The position numbers and the translations under genes are program-made. DNA of 64,000 nucleotides, taken from the NCBI GenBank assembly GCA_950022655.1, contig OX465582.1:96920704-96984703 (forward strand), in the 5' to 3' direction. Under the pieces are notes generated by a model. The model ran no database searches. It was not told the DNA's origin and saw only the letters and a program-made list of their open reading frames with translations. Shown here piece by piece: positions 1 through 11,395 of this stretch. Numbering within the stretch: the stretch's first letter is position 1; every line of letters begins with the position of its first letter. Source of the stretch: Alentia gelatinosa. Taxonomy: Eukaryota; Annelida; Polychaeta; Phyllodocida; Polynoidae.

Positions 1-252
1 CACGTGGGTTTCCCTCTAATCATTATGTCTATACGAAGTTAAACGGAGTGGATCGGCATATCATTTATTCTCGCATGCTAAGCAAATAAAAAAGCGGTGC
101 AATTCCCTAAAGAAAAAAAGGGAAGGAACACCCCATGGATTATACTGGGCGGTTCCACTGCACATAATTTCAAGACATTTACACTCTACTCTTTGTTGCT
201 GATGTTTATACAGACCCACAAATTGCATGTTACTTCAAATATTTGGATACCT
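1..252. other. no recognisable feature
   Basis: AT-rich sequence upstream of the first repeat. Short open frames here have no start context, splice pattern or protein family I recognise. Confidence 0.5.
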
Positions 253-565
253 TTTATTATCCTACCCCTAATAAAAAACTCCATAGGCTTAACATTGGGT
301 CACTGTATTCAGTCTGGAGTTCAGAAAAATGAAAAATATCGCTCTAGTGGGATAAACTTCACAAATGACGTCATCTGTTAATGTAGAAGTAATTTAGACG
401 GGAGGGGTAGGATAAATTCTAAACCAAACTCGAGTTAGTCATGTTATTGTTCATTGCACTCCGGCAATATCGAGTATTACTGCTTTCGGCTTCGCCTTGC
501 GCAGTAATACGCGATCTTGCCGTCGTGCATTAAACAACAACACGACTAACTCTTGTTTGGTTTCT
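253..565 (+). mobile_element. bipartite foldback element, TATCCTACCCC subfamily
   Basis: Module A (253-416) is bounded by TTTATTATCCTACCCCT and AGGGGTAGGATAAA. It contains the core CTTAACATTGGG found in most related copies. Module B (421-563) is a long hairpin: arms of about 63 bases begin AAACCAAACTCGAGTTAG and return as CTAACTCTTGTTTGGTTT. The apex reads CGGCTTCGCC at 487-496. A second copy of both modules with the same arms lies inverted at 53591-53902. No protein is encoded. I read it as a non-autonomous DNA element; the transposase family is unknown. Confidence 0.75.
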
Positions 566-2658
566 CCATATTACCGCACCACAATTCACCTTTGGTTTCA
601 TTCCATATCGCAAATACATTGCTATAATTTCCTTCCCCTACTTACATACTGATATCCTTTGATAATATTCCACATTTGCATATGGAGATGATACATTCTG
701 TCCCCCAAGACTATTGACATTTTCTGAGGGTGTCATTGAACATGTCATTGAACATGTTAATTACATGTATAAGTGATTAATGGAATGCTTACGCCTGCAT
801 GGTCATTACTGTCCCCATCAATCTACGCGCACCCAATATGATATGTTTAACATGGCCATATTTAATGTGGCTATCAAGCATCATTTGTATAGAAACGCCA
901 AATATCATTTTGAACAACATTTATATTTTACAAGCGACTGCATTCTCTGGAAAAAGTATGTCACCCACAAAAATAATTAAAAAAAACAAGGGAAATTGCA
1001 ATGATCACTCACGGTTTGACATAAAATATATCAATAACTAGAATCGTTCACATTACGCTGTTCTATCTATTAAAAATGCGAAAAGCATGTTCCAAATACA
1101 AATCTCCAGGCACACCTGAACAATTTCCCAATGAGAGACAAAACTACTGTAACATGTATGATTATGAATCAGAATAGGACGATATGAGGCTGTCCATATA
1201 GTTCAACATGCGAGTGACATCTGTACAAAGAGCCGACCCAATGTAAAAGAGTCAATACTGCTCATTTTCCCTGGTCGATGGAGCAGGCAGTTGCGACAAC
1301 AATCACTCTCACGAGCTCATTATCCGCAGTGTTAAAATATTAAACAGATACATATGGCTGCAGTCGATTCACGTGTTGAGTTCATGGGACAGAATCCCCT
1401 AAGCCTACGGAAGGGTGGACGGTTGACATGGATGTGGTTGTAGAAAGGAGTGAGGGTTCAACTGAGGGGGTGTTTACAGGGTATGACACGCATATCACTT
1501 AGATGTGGCACTCTGCCAGTTGCCCTCCTCTCAGCTTGTGACAACTTGATGAAGAAGCACTTGGGCATAGAACAATGAGCGATAATAGGGTTAACTTGGA
1601 AACAAAAGAGCGGAGGTCAACGGAAGGCTGCTGCCAAACGTGGCCTAAACGTGGGAAACTTGACGAAATTGTAGTTAACTGTCGTACCGTCATAGAATTA
1701 ATCATGAAAATGTGCCAGCAATGAATCTCCCGAGGCTACAGTGTGATACCGAATACAGATAATCATCCTCTATTCGGTGATAAATCAATAAAATACATTG
1801 ATTTGCTACTCTTAATGAACGTTACACGACCGAACCATCAATAGTAAACTATTATCATTTCGGCGGTCCTGTTAATGTGAAGTTCGCATGATTGACTCAC
1901 TCAAATGCTTCCAGTTGGTTGTCTGTTCTACACATTGATCTTTTCTGTGATACCCACGCGAGTTTTCCTTGAATAAAACATCGTCTCTGGATTATTAAAA
2001 ATTGCCGAGGGCGGTTTTGTTGATGTTCCTGTAAACTCTTAAATCTGTATGACATATCACCACCAAACGTTGCCCATTTGATTAAACCAAGTTGAGTAAC
2101 AAGAAGAAAAGATTCACAAGGCAATTACCTTAGAATAACATGATATATCTCCTCCCTGGTATTTTTCCCCATAGACTTAACATTCGGAACTCATATCCAA
2201 TGTCCATTGAGTATTTAGAAAAAAAGTACTTTCTTAAACTTTTGTTTGTTTCCTCTATACAATTACAGACAGACACACATGAACTATTTACAAATAGGGC
2301 AATCGAATGTATGCACTTTTGAAGAATGGTAACAATCAAAATTACAAAGTGCTTATTTTTGAAAAGTAGATATATAAATGATTATGTACATCTTGCATAA
2401 GTTTTTTTATATTTGTCTTTTTTTTTTGCAGTGAGAGCACACCAGTGTCTTTTTATAGGTGTACTGTCCTGCTGCTGGAGTAGCTCAGTTACTTAAACCT
2501 TATTGAAAATTTGTTCAGGAATGTCATGATCTGCATTCTGAAACTGTCCACTTCCCAGAAAGGAGACGAGGGGCATTCAATCAGTTCATTATTCATCGAC
2601 CTCCAGTAATCAGTCACAAACATCATTCGTCTTTGCAAGTTTTGACCATTAGAGCAAT
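566..2658. other. gene-free AT-rich stretch
   Basis: I see no exon, RNA gene or transposon here. The only local structure is a 12-bp tandem duplication of TCATTGAACATG at about 732-756. The open frames at 1499-1705 and 1897-2339 are short and unrecognised. Confidence 0.5.
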
Positions 2659-2950
2659 TCTATTATTTCATAATTATGTACGAATGTCTCACTTTTACTC
2701 TCGAGAATTATGTACAGATTACGTTCGTCACTAAGTGACGAAATGATATCAATACGTCCCTCCGTACCACATGACCATTATCATTCTCGAATCGGTGATT
2801 TGAAAAATTGCGTGTTTTTATTATCATTTTCAGGTATATAATAATAAGGATACATAGTGAGTGTACCAGAATTCCATCTGTTCCTCGATATTTTGATCGG
2901 AAATATATCTGAATAGGTTCCGTTCAGGTACACTTACCATGTCTCTATAT
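2659..2950 (+). mobile_element. bipartite foldback element, TATATACC subfamily (diverged)
   Basis: Module A ends at 2832-2845 with AGGTATATAATAAT. It carries the conserved core TGTACAGATT...CGTTCGTCACTAAGTGACGAA...ACGTCCCTCCGTACCAC (about 2711-2772), shared with copies near 11449 and 11769. Module B (2846-2950) is a degenerate hairpin whose arms begin ATAGTGAGTGTACC and end GGTACACTTACCAT. The same left arm recurs at 11910. The left boundary is uncertain. Confidence 0.6.
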
Positions 2951-3389
2951 AGAATTGAGTGGAATCAATTCCCAAACTTGATATAAGGTACGGACAGACT
3001 CAACGTTTGCTTGCTGTAAACTTAATACATTCTTGTGTTTGCAGGAGCATTTTATGAACAGCTGTTTGTCGGTTCTCACTATCCGGTCATTTCTGTGCTT
3101 ATTACCTCTATTAAGTGTTGTAAACTTTGAATGTAGTCAGATGTTAGGTCAAAAAGCATAATCCATGTTCAATATTCAGTGACCATTTCATGAATATGTT
3201 GTCAACCGCTCACTCGCCATAAACAAGTTATGGCGATAACGGTATCAAGACACTAACTTGGATACAGGCTCATGTTGGAGTATGAGGGGGTGAAATATTA
3301 ATACATACATATGTGTTCCATAAAGAGGGAGGAACAAGAGAAAGCGGGAAAATTGCCAACGTCTCCAATTCATAGTTGTCTGGGGACTC

Positions 3390-3396
3390 GGAAAGC

Positions 3397-3438
<42 letters not shown>

Positions 3439-3768
3439 AAGACTGAGAGAGAAAGACTGAGAAAGAAAGACAGAGAGAGGGAGAGATAGATAGAGAGAGG
3501 GCTAGAGAAAAAGAGAGAGTGAGAGAGAGAAAGAGAGAGACAGACTGAGAGAGAAAGACAGAGAGAGGGAGAGATCGATAGAGAGAGAGGGAGAGAGAAA
3601 GAAAGAGAGAGAAAGAGAGAGAGGGAGAGATAGATAGATAGAGAGAGAGATAGATAGATAGAGAGAGAGAAAGAGAGAGAGACAGACTGAGAGAGGAAGA
3701 CTGAGAGAGAAAGACAGAGAGAGGGAGAGATAGATAGATAGAGAGAGGGAGAGAGAGAGAAAGGGAGA

Positions 3769-3841
<73 letters not shown>

Positions 3842-3842
3842 T
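3390..3842. repeat. (GA)n microsatellite, imperfect
   Basis: About 450 bp of GAGAGA with interspersed GACA, GATA and GACTGA variants, ending in a purer run near 3775-3840. The variants recur in blocks such as AAAGACAGAGAGAGGGAGAGATAGATAGA, which suggests internal block duplication rather than simple slippage. The minus-strand open frame across it (Ser-Leu repeats) is a product of the dinucleotide repeat. Confidence 0.95.
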
Positions 3843-4429
3843 GTAATGTCTATTAAGATGTATCTGGAATTATGTATGCTGGAATGGTGGTGAAGGACAG
3901 TCGCACTGAACAATAGTATGTGTCCCGGCTGACTTTCTATAACCTACTGTGTGATCTAAATATATCATAACTCCGGTGTTAATGATTAATTAGGAGGGAA
4001 ATTAATGGCAAAGCACTCGGTGGCTTCTATCGTTTGTGGATCAGCCCACATCATTGGCCAAATCCTAAATGTGACTATAGTGATATGATAACCATGGTGT
4101 AGGTGCGATTTAGGGGCCTGTTCATAGAGCTTTCTATGTCAGTGGAGATGCGTTCAGCAGATACCCCCGAGCAGACGACATTTAGCCCACAGAAAACAAG
4201 ATTTGGCGCGGGATTCTGATCCTCATCTCTCGAAGACTTGTTTCGTTTCATCTTGTTTTTATTCCCCAACTCTGCCCGTGCCAGCTGCCCGGATGACCTT
4301 GGCTCCGGGTGGTGTTGCTGTGGTGTGTTGCCCAGTGGCGAGGTCTAAATGTAGGCAAAGCCCCAAACACAGTTACAGTAAGTACGACCAAACACACGTA
4401 AGTCTCAAGAAATATCACAAAATTTTCAT
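3843..4429. other. unannotated spacer with an exon-like patch
   Basis: Positions 4283-4377 have a pyrimidine-rich lead ending CCGTGCCAG and a following GTAAGTACG. This resembles an exon, but no reading frame is convincing. A CAGACGACATTT motif lies at 4172-4183. Confidence 0.3.
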
Positions 4430-4678
4430 ATTATTGTTTATATGGCATGAGTTGTCTTCTTGGAATGATTTCACCAGGCAGAGCTGAGCGATATCTGTAG
4501 ACAATGAACGCCATGTAAAGAATCCTTTGAGATTGAGTGACGTTTAGATTTTATCCTACCCCGTCACATGTTTTAAACTTCATATGCCACCCATGACATA
4601 TAAATATTTTATGGTATAACTGTGGCATACAATCCCACCATGTTAAGTCTATGGAGATTTATATGAGGGGTAGGATAA
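4430..4678 (-). mobile_element. bipartite foldback element, TATCCTACCCC subfamily
   Basis: Reverse orientation. Module B (about 4430-4522) is a degenerate hairpin around the apex GGCAGAGCTGAG. Module A (4549-4678) runs from TTTTATCCTACCCCG to AGGGGTAGGATAAT and includes the reverse core CCATGTTAAGTCTATGGAG. It closely matches the copy at 53966-54229. It abuts the next element at 4683 with almost no spacer. Confidence 0.7.
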
Positions 4679-4682
4679 TTTA

Positions 4683-4975
4683 GAGGAAACCTATGAAAGC
4701 TTAGGATCAGGGCTCATATCCCATCGAGTTTGAATTGGGTATAAATTCATAAGGCGAAGTCAGGTGGATTAAGTAGCGATTCAAACAAGATATGATAAAA
4801 GCTCTGACCCTAAATCTGAATGGGTTTCTGAATTTATCTCACCCTTCACATTGACTAATAGGCTAACATTTCTGATATAATCCCCCTTTGGATATTTTTC
4901 CTAAATATCTCATGGGCGTTGGATACAAGTTCCCAATGTTAAGTCTATGGAGACAAAATACCAGGGGTGAGAGGA
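4683..4975 (-). mobile_element. bipartite foldback element, CTCACCC subfamily
   Basis: Module B (4683-4829) has arms GGGTCAGAGCT...CCCATCGAGTTTGAAT with apex AAGGCGAAGTC (4751-4761). Module A (4832-4975) is bounded by TTTATCTCACCC and AGGGGTGAGA and has the reverse core CCCAATGTTAAGTCTATGG. Copies with the same arms occur at 42773 and 46861. Confidence 0.7.
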
Positions 4976-6440
4976 TATTCCGTAGCCCTATCAATAAACA
5001 ACAATGAGAGACATTTACAATGTCAGAAAACAAGCGGAACCATAAAATTGCAGTCGTTAAACTTAAATAATTGAATCTTCGATCTCGTGCCATTGCTCAT
5101 TAATCTTCCTGGTTTGTGATCGTTAACTTACAGGGACACTTTTGAGTAGTTTTGTTGTAGCACTCCTCAGGGCTCGTAAACATAATACATACCCTCAATT
5201 TCCTCATCTATCATCATTAGGGCAAGCTGGACAGATAACCTCTTTCTACGAAGCCGTGAGCACGGGTTGGCTCAGGTGTCATTGCTTATGCTCATCCTTA
5301 ATAGTTCTCCGGTGCCAAGATTTCCCCACAACACCTGACCCCTGCCATTGGTGATGCGCCACCTAGCGAACCTCTGAAGTACTAATGTACATCAGAGTAA
5401 GGCCTTGGAAGGTACCATTGAATGCCCCCCCCCCCCCACCCCCGCCCTCAACCCAACCCAGCTATGCCCCTCCAGGCCACCTCCAATCTCACACAACGCC
5501 ACGCCCCAAATACTGCTCAAATAAAACTTATTTAATTTAAGGATTTTACAGTATTGGGAAATTGACGCACCTGATAGCATGGTGTTTGGGGACGTTTTTC
5601 CCAAAGCGTCAATATCTATTTATCGGTTTATAACGAGGAGTTTATTTTAAGAATTATGTTATAAAAAATATAATACATAATATATAATTAAGGTATTTGG
5701 TGCCCGTTGGAATTTCTAATAACCATTTAAAAGGAACAGGAAGTAAATGAAAAAGCCCTATGAAAATGAAGGACATCCAAATATATTTTCGCCCTGAAGT
5801 ACAATTAAGATACAAAATGAAACCAAAATGAAATTACATGTGATTATTCATTACGAGGAAATCCACGCGGATCCGAGGTTTCTCCGGTTGATTAGATCCT
5901 AAAAAAAGTAATGGATGTTTTTCTCAACCTGAAAAAGAGACTAATAAGAATGGTATGAATAATTACATGTGAAATGTAGTAAAATGCTGCAGGTAGATAT
6001 CAGAGATATATAGGTTGAATTATGTCTCTACATGGAGTAGGGAGATAGCAGGAATATCAACATAAATAAAAACGAAAAAAATTATTGGAGCATGAACAGA
6101 CCATATAGAGATCACGTTAATATACTTCTAGGTATAATAAAACATGATGGAATGATAGCTAAAGAAAGAATCAAGAAATATATATCGAAAAGGAAATAAA
6201 CTTTTGCAGCTATAAAGAGATCGATACTATCAGAAGGATATATGAATGCAGATAAAGTGAACACAGAGGGAGATAAACACAAACAAGGTGAGCTGGAGTT
6301 CTGTCTTACACAGTGGAAGGGAGAACCAGTATGCAGTCGACCCATGAAAACAAGAGACATCATCATCACAATGCCAAATCACCGATGCACACACATGTCA
6401 CCCCCTTTTCGTTTTTATTTACTGTTGTGATACCTGAACT
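4976..6440. other. gene-free stretch
   Basis: No recognisable gene or full repeat. A poly(C) run of about 15 lies at 5426-5440. Positions 5600-6240 are very AT-rich. Confidence 0.5.
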
Positions 6441-6443
6441 AAG

Positions 6444-6581
6444 ATGGCGGGCTGCATCCGTTGCTGTCTGGCAGCCTGCCTGTCATCTGTCAGCGACTCC
6501 TTTTTCCTGATGACACACTTTGATCAACATGAGACAAGATTCAACTGCTCGTTCTGTCAAGTACCCGAGCCTGTAATTTAG
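6444..6581 (+). CDS. small ORF with YY1-like start context (hypothetical)
   Basis: A 45-codon frame begins at an ATG in the context CTAAGATGGCGG, which is both a good initiation context and a YY1-type motif often found at promoters. The product starts MAGCIRCCLAACLSS, is cysteine-rich and ends ...CQVPEPVI. I recognise no family. It could be a promoter motif with a chance frame, or a first exon whose donor I cannot place. Confidence 0.2.
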   Translation: MAGCIRCCLAACLSSVSDSFFLMTHFDQHETRFNCSFCQVPEPVI

Positions 6582-6615
6582 TGTCGGTGACCACCTCTAT
6601 GTCGTCAGAACTCAC

Positions 6616-6722
6616 CTGGTCACGCCAGAACCCGTTAACGCAGACCGTCATTACCAGGTATTGTCACGGTGTACATGCACCTAATTGGTCTGCCCGCCGA
6701 TTTACCGTCCCCAGCCTCAGAG
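6616..6722 (-). CDS. candidate exon (possibly 5' UTR or pseudo-exon)
   Basis: On the minus strand a pyrimidine-rich tract ending ATATTTTGGCAG precedes a 107-nt segment that stops at GACCAG followed by GTGAGTTC, so both splice signals are near consensus. All three frames contain a stop. A coding role would need an internal start: ATG followed by TVCVNGFWRDQ runs open to the donor. Beyond the donor the same frame stays open (VSSDDIEVVTDTKLQARVLDRTSS), which suggests the alternative of an unspliced or frame-shifted relic. No family is recognised. Confidence 0.25.
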
Positions 6723-6879
6723 CTGCCAAAATATGGGTGAAAGGAGATCAGAAGGAGCAATGGAAACCCTGATGGTCAAGTTTCAGCATGCAATTCTGCA
6801 GATGGTAGACCGCGTTGTACTCCTACAGGCAAATCATTTTCATAAAAAAATCTTCCTCGGGTAGTTATCTTTTACACAT

Positions 6880-7044
6880 AGGAGTCATTCATTAAGTACG
6901 TACGCAGAATTTCTGAAATGTTTTACCCACCCCCACCCCCTCCCGATATTGTACGTATCAGAACAAAGAGGAGCATACGCAAAATTTTCAAAAATTTTGA
7001 CCTCTCACCCTCACTCAGTGCGTACGCACTTTATGGATGGCCCC
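6880..7044 (+). mobile_element. MITE with CATAAAGTACGTACG-type ends, copy 1
   Basis: Left end CATTCATTAAGTACGTACGC and right end GCGTACGCACTTTATGGATGG are inverted repeats. A C-rich run (CCCACCCCCACCCCCTCCC) lies inside the left end. A diverged second copy with the same layout is at 61056-61226. The superfamily cannot be told from the sequence. Confidence 0.65.
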
Positions 7045-8101
7045 ATATTGCCAACTGCAGAGAAGTTTTCGTTTGTAGGACTGCATATTTCTTGGTTGTG
7101 GCCTTTCTCATGCAGAGAGCGTACCATAAACAACATCCAAGAATAATACATTCTACACTTACACTGTATAGGTGGACTTACTTCAATATGGCGGTTATAC
7201 CATCCACTGTTACATGGCTAACCATCTCCTAGACTCCACTTATGGTTTATTGTAAATCGAACCTAATTAGTCTATATTTAATAAGTGAAAATATAAATTA
7301 ATGAAATAATCTTCTCCTGTCATGCCACCTAGCACAAATAAACTATGAGCCATGCTTATCTCAGCAAGACAAATATGAAAGGGGAACAAAGCATACCTAA
7401 ATGGGAATCTATAGGTTCTTGCCATTCGCACTGGTCGCTAGCGGGTATATTCAGTCAAAGGAATCTTTGGAGGTGGTGTTTTTAAGCCCTCCATCCTATC
7501 ATGTTTTCATACTCACAGGAATACTATACCCGTCGGGCAACGCACTTACACAAAGGGCTAGGGTAGAATATGGCATCAAGAACGAAGATTTGAGCGGATG
7601 GTTTTTTGTCTTTTTTATACAACGTCCCTGCCTTATGTCTTTTTTCTTGACAGTGAGTGGTGTGGTCGTAATGATACAAGAAAACACACCAGGATAAAAC
7701 GTCTTCTAAGGGACCCATGATGAATACAGAACAAGGCCAAGCACTGCCTCTAACACACCTTCTTTGCTTTGATGGCGAAATACCTCAATTGAGAGCAGAA
7801 TGAAAACAAGGGATTTTTTGTTGGAGGCACATTTTATCTCGTTATTAGGCACATTTTATCTCGTTATGAAGACGTGGAAAATTAATAAAACGTTGGTGCC
7901 AGTCATTAATCATACAATACAAAATGTTTCATTTTATTTATCACAACACATGAACGTTTCTCATTCATGAGCTACATCATTAAAAATATGGACGTGTATG
8001 CTTGAAACAACTGGGTGTGAGTGGGTGATATAATCCAAGGGGGTTGCTCAAGGCAGACTAGATTTATTTTGGCGACCAATGTGTACATATGTATAAGGAT
8101 T
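7045..8101. other. gene-free stretch with short tandem duplication
   Basis: No gene recognised. A 22-bp unit starting GGCACATTTTATCTCGTTAT is duplicated in tandem at 7826-7869. The open frames at 7401-7718 overlap on both strands and look spurious. Confidence 0.5.
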
Positions 8102-8390
8102 TATCTCACCCCTGGAATAAATGTCCTTAGGCTTAACATTGGGAACTCGTTCTCCATACCCCTACAAGAATTGCAGTCCGTTCTCCATGGCCTATAGCCC
8201 GTGTGTTGTCCATTCTTTTAGTGTATACAGGGGTGAGATAAATACAGAAAGCAACTCGTTTTGGTCAAAGTCGTCATCCTCCACGTGTTTGATGCGGAGT
8301 GATATGAACGAGGTGATAGCCGAGTGAATATCACGTAGCATTCAAACGAGTTGGAGAATGACGACTTTGACCAAAACGAGTTGCTTCCTT
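8102..8390 (+). mobile_element. bipartite foldback element, CTCACCC subfamily
   Basis: Module A (8102-8243) is bounded by TTTATCTCACCCCTGG and AGGGGTGAGATAAAT and contains CTTAACATTGGGAACTCGT. Module B (8249-8390) is a hairpin with arms AAGCAACTCGTTTTGGTC and GACCAAAACGAGTTGCTT. Its apex GAACGAGGTGATAGCCGAG spans 8307-8325. A second copy with the same arms is inverted at 22251-22539, so the arms are part of the element and not local host DNA. Confidence 0.75.
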
Positions 8391-8895
8391 CTTTAACTCT
8401 CAATTAAATCAAGGCGTATTAAGCTCATCCAACCGTGCTGTCTGCCGCATTAAACTTCAATTGATTATTCAATCCTTCAGAATTTCGAAACACGCACAGT
8501 TTAAACTGATAACGGAAACAAGGGTGGACATATGTCTTTCTACTACTCTGTGGAGGAAAGGTACACCTACCTTGATTTTAATTTGATTTTCTTGTATGAT
8601 ATATCATTAGAAAAGGAAACCACACGATGCATTGACAATGTCCGTGTTCAATCCTTGTTGAATCATCAGCAGGTCTTGTCACTGCATGTCTTTTGATTGA
8701 CAGAGTGTGACACACGCAAAGGTGGGTTTCTCTTCGTTGATTGACACTCATCAATATCACCTTAGTTCTGGAAAATCGATCGACAACTGCCACTTCACTC
8801 ATCCCAGTGTCAGTTTCATATCAGAAAGGACATCAACGTTATGTCTGTACGACGTCATCAAGACATCACGTATGCATCCCCCGTAAGGTGTTTCG
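8391..8895. other. no recognisable feature
   Basis: Unique sequence between repeats. The minus frame at 8578-8802 has no recognisable domain. Confidence 0.5.
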
Positions 8896-9136
8896 TTAAG
8901 TGGGATTCACACGATGGGATTCATGTACCTCACAGGGTGTTTTTTTCTGAGACAAATCCTGCTGAGATTCCGTACTCGAACATAATATCTTCGTTTAAAT
9001 TATAGGTATTCATTTCTCTGAGATATGTTTTCCTCCTTGTAATTGTTAAAGACATTTCCCCCTAAAAAGGAACAAAATTGCATGAGATTTTGAGCCCTGT
9101 GAGGTACATGAATCCTATCGTGTGAATCCCACTTAA
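8896..9136 (+). mobile_element. TTAA-flanked MITE (piggyBac or Kolobok type), copy 1
   Basis: A 233-bp element (8900-9132) has TIRs of about 38 bp, GTGGGATTCACACGATGGGA and its inverse, and is flanked on both sides by TTAA (8896-8899 and 9133-9136). TTAA duplications are typical of piggyBac and Kolobok. The end sequence does not decide between them. It is non-coding. A second copy in the opposite orientation lies 74 bp downstream. Confidence 0.75.
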
Positions 9137-9138
9137 CG

Positions 9139-9636
9139 TGGATTCACAAGGAGAGACTCATGTACTTGAGACTGGTGTACTTTACCCATTTTCTCCAGTC
9201 TCTGATAAAGTGGAATTCACATGGTTGGATTTATGTACCACACAGGGTTCTAAATCTCATGCGATTCTGTTCCCTTTTAGGGGCAAATGTCGCCAACAAT
9301 TACAGGGAAAAACATGGCTCAGGGAAATGGAACCCTGTGATTTAGACGAAGAAACTATGTTCGAGTGCAGAATCTCAGCAGGATTTGTCTCAGACAAAGA
9401 TCCTGTGAGGTACATGAATCCTATCGTGTGAATCCCACATTATTTTCCATTGAGACTATATACTTTGGCAGGGGAAATTGACAGCGAGGATTTTCCCTTT
9501 TCCATAAATGTTTCTCTCAGGGAATTGAAACCTGGGGGTGTCACACGAGGAGACCATGTACCCGTAAATAATCTCAAGAAAACTGTCTCAGGCAAACCCT
9601 CCTGGAGGTACAAAAGTCCCACTTTGTGAATCCCAC
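9139..9636. mobile_element. older copy of the TTAA-type MITE, interrupted
   Basis: The left end GTGGATTCACAAGGAGAGAC and the right end CACTTTGTGAATCCCAC (9620-9636) fit a diverged relative of the neighbouring MITEs. Its middle is split by the copy at 9210-9438. This gives a relative age order: outer copy first, inner copy later. Confidence 0.5.
9210..9438 (-). mobile_element. TTAA-type MITE, copy 2 (nested)
   Basis: Inverted relative to copy 1 and similar along its whole length. The reverse complement begins GTGGGATTCACACGATAGGA, and the interior shares GAGACAAATCCTGCTGAGAT with copy 1. It has inserted into an older diverged copy. The flanking TTAA has been lost. Confidence 0.65.
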
Positions 9637-9952
9637 TGAAATGCAAAACCATCGCCAAGAATCATCTCCAAACCTACACCCTCCACTGAATTGTTCTCCA
9701 ATCACAACTAGAGTACGGTTTGCATTAACACAATAAACACCCCTTCTGCTTGGAGAGTGTCTTTACACGCGTCATTAGACGTGGTGGTGACGTGCCCAAT
9801 TGTGTGTGAGACGAGACCACAAAGCGTGGCACGTCAGATGAAGGCCAGCCACGTGGGGCTGTGAGCGGTGTCCACCCATCACCCAGCCTCTGTTCTTTGC
9901 CACCCGCCAATCCGCATGCTTCCTTCCCACATGTCCTGAGGTTATGGATGAC

Positions 9953-10450
9953 GCACTCTCCTAGCAGAGATCCTGTTTTACATGTACAGTAGAACCCTGC
10001 CTAACGTACACCCAGTGTAAGTGGACACCCCACATTAGCGGACACCTTTACTGTGAATGGTTTCCTCTATCAAATGTGTATTTCATCCCTGTGTAGGCAT
10101 AGTTTTAGGGATTACTTTCGTCAGTGGGAAGAACCTCATGTGTTGCAGGGTTTTGTTTGTCAACATAACACATGTGCTCACTCGAAGGGGCAGTCTAATC
10201 AAATGTGTATTCACATTCTAAAGTGGTTTAAATCTGAAAAAGAAACAGCTGGATTGTCTCTGAAGCTTCTTTAACAATTCCCATATTTCCATACTGATGA
10301 TTTAAATTTTATAACTTTTGACAGTTGCCTTGTTTTAAATCTGAAATGTTAGCCGGTCCCCCTGTCTTTAGTGGACCCCCGGGCAACCGGCATTAGGTTG
10401 AAGCAGAGATTAGGAAGCAGTAGCGCCGCGAAAGATCTGCTGGGAGAGTG
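9953..10450 (+). mobile_element. TIR element with CACTCTCCTAGCAGAT ends, copy 1
   Basis: TIRs CACTCTCCTAGCAGAG (9953-9968) and ATCTGCTGGGAGAGTG (10435-10450). The interior from about 10120 aligns well with the copy at 61335-61921, for example TTTTGACAGTTGCCTTGTTTT. Near 9987 it contains CAGTAGAACCCTGCCTAACG, which resembles a pogo-type end, so another element may be nested here. No coding capacity; superfamily not assigned. Confidence 0.6.
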
Positions 10451-11395
10451 TAGATGAAGGTGACGCAGGGCGGGGTGGTAGGTTGTGTGACGGGGTGCCT
10501 AACGCTGGGGGTCAGCTGTCCAGGGTGGCACCCAGCTCGACCGCTCGCCGCTGGCGCCGCCAGGAGCATCTGTGGCGCCCCCACGCGACCGACCCGACAA
10601 CTACCGCGCGCCTATAAACCTCCACCTGATGAATTTACGAATCTGAAAATATAAATTTCTTACATTTTTGCTCGTATCGGCGGCAATACACATCGCACCT
10701 CCATTAAAATGGCACCGGAACGCAGCTAAAATACACCCGGATATATCTCCTTGAAAACTTCCTTTGGTTTCATTCACGAAAGTTGCTGAATTCGCGTTAA
10801 TTTTGTTTTCAAGGGCTTTGATGGCAGAAGAGAGTGACGACGTAAAAGATAAAGGCGTGTGGGTGGGCAGGTGTGCTAGCGACCGGGATGACACTGATGG
10901 GCGATGATAAAAGATGAGAGAAGCGTCCTCCAGGTTATTTATATTGAGGGGCGCCCCATGCACGAAGCATCAGCGATCATTGATGTGCTTTTACTCTCCA
11001 TCATTACGAAAGCCAACAAAGAGCAACGCCAGACGAGACGCGCTGTTTTTCTAAAATCATTTTGGGACTGACAACTAAAGGCGAAGGATAATGACAACGG
11101 ATCGATAAATTTGTTTTATCAAGTGTATTGTTTTGTGCCTTTCACTCATTCGGATTCAGGTAAGCTCCAAAAGGGGGAGTGTTATAGAATCATCAAAGCT
11201 GGTCGATTCGATGATGTCTTCAACAAACCTGTACACAGTGTAGGTGTGCGCTATTTCAAAGGTTACAATAATAGATCGCCTACATGTTTCCCTTCGTCTT
11301 TTTGTGGCGGGAATCAGCTGCATCCCTCATTGTCGTCTGCCTTTTTATCATCACTGCAGACCTCTGCTCTGATAACATGTACTTGGGGAGTGTGC
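10451..11395. other. GC-rich patch and unrecognised minus-strand ORF
   Basis: Positions 10450-10620 are GC- and CpG-rich (GGCGCCGCC, GCGCGCC). They are followed by a 120-codon minus frame (10601-10963) without recognisable domains. The length is compatible with chance. A promoter is possible but not supported by specific motifs. No named function. Confidence 0.25.

Noticed and set aside
2475..2550. GGAGTAGCTCAGTTACTTAAA resembling a tRNA box A
   Set aside because: No box B at the right distance and no cloverleaf pairing.
3245..3913. 222-codon minus-strand frame rich in Ser and Leu
   Set aside because: It is a translation of the (GA)n microsatellite. No start context or non-repeat domain.
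4283..4377. Exon-like segment between CCGTGCCAG and GTAAGTACG
   Set aside because: One frame hits a stop, the other is unrecognised, and the donor lacks the usual preceding G. Too weak to call.
10601..10963. 120-codon minus-strand frame next to a GC-rich patch
   Set aside because: No recognised domain, no splice signals that fit, and within chance length. Kept only as a note.
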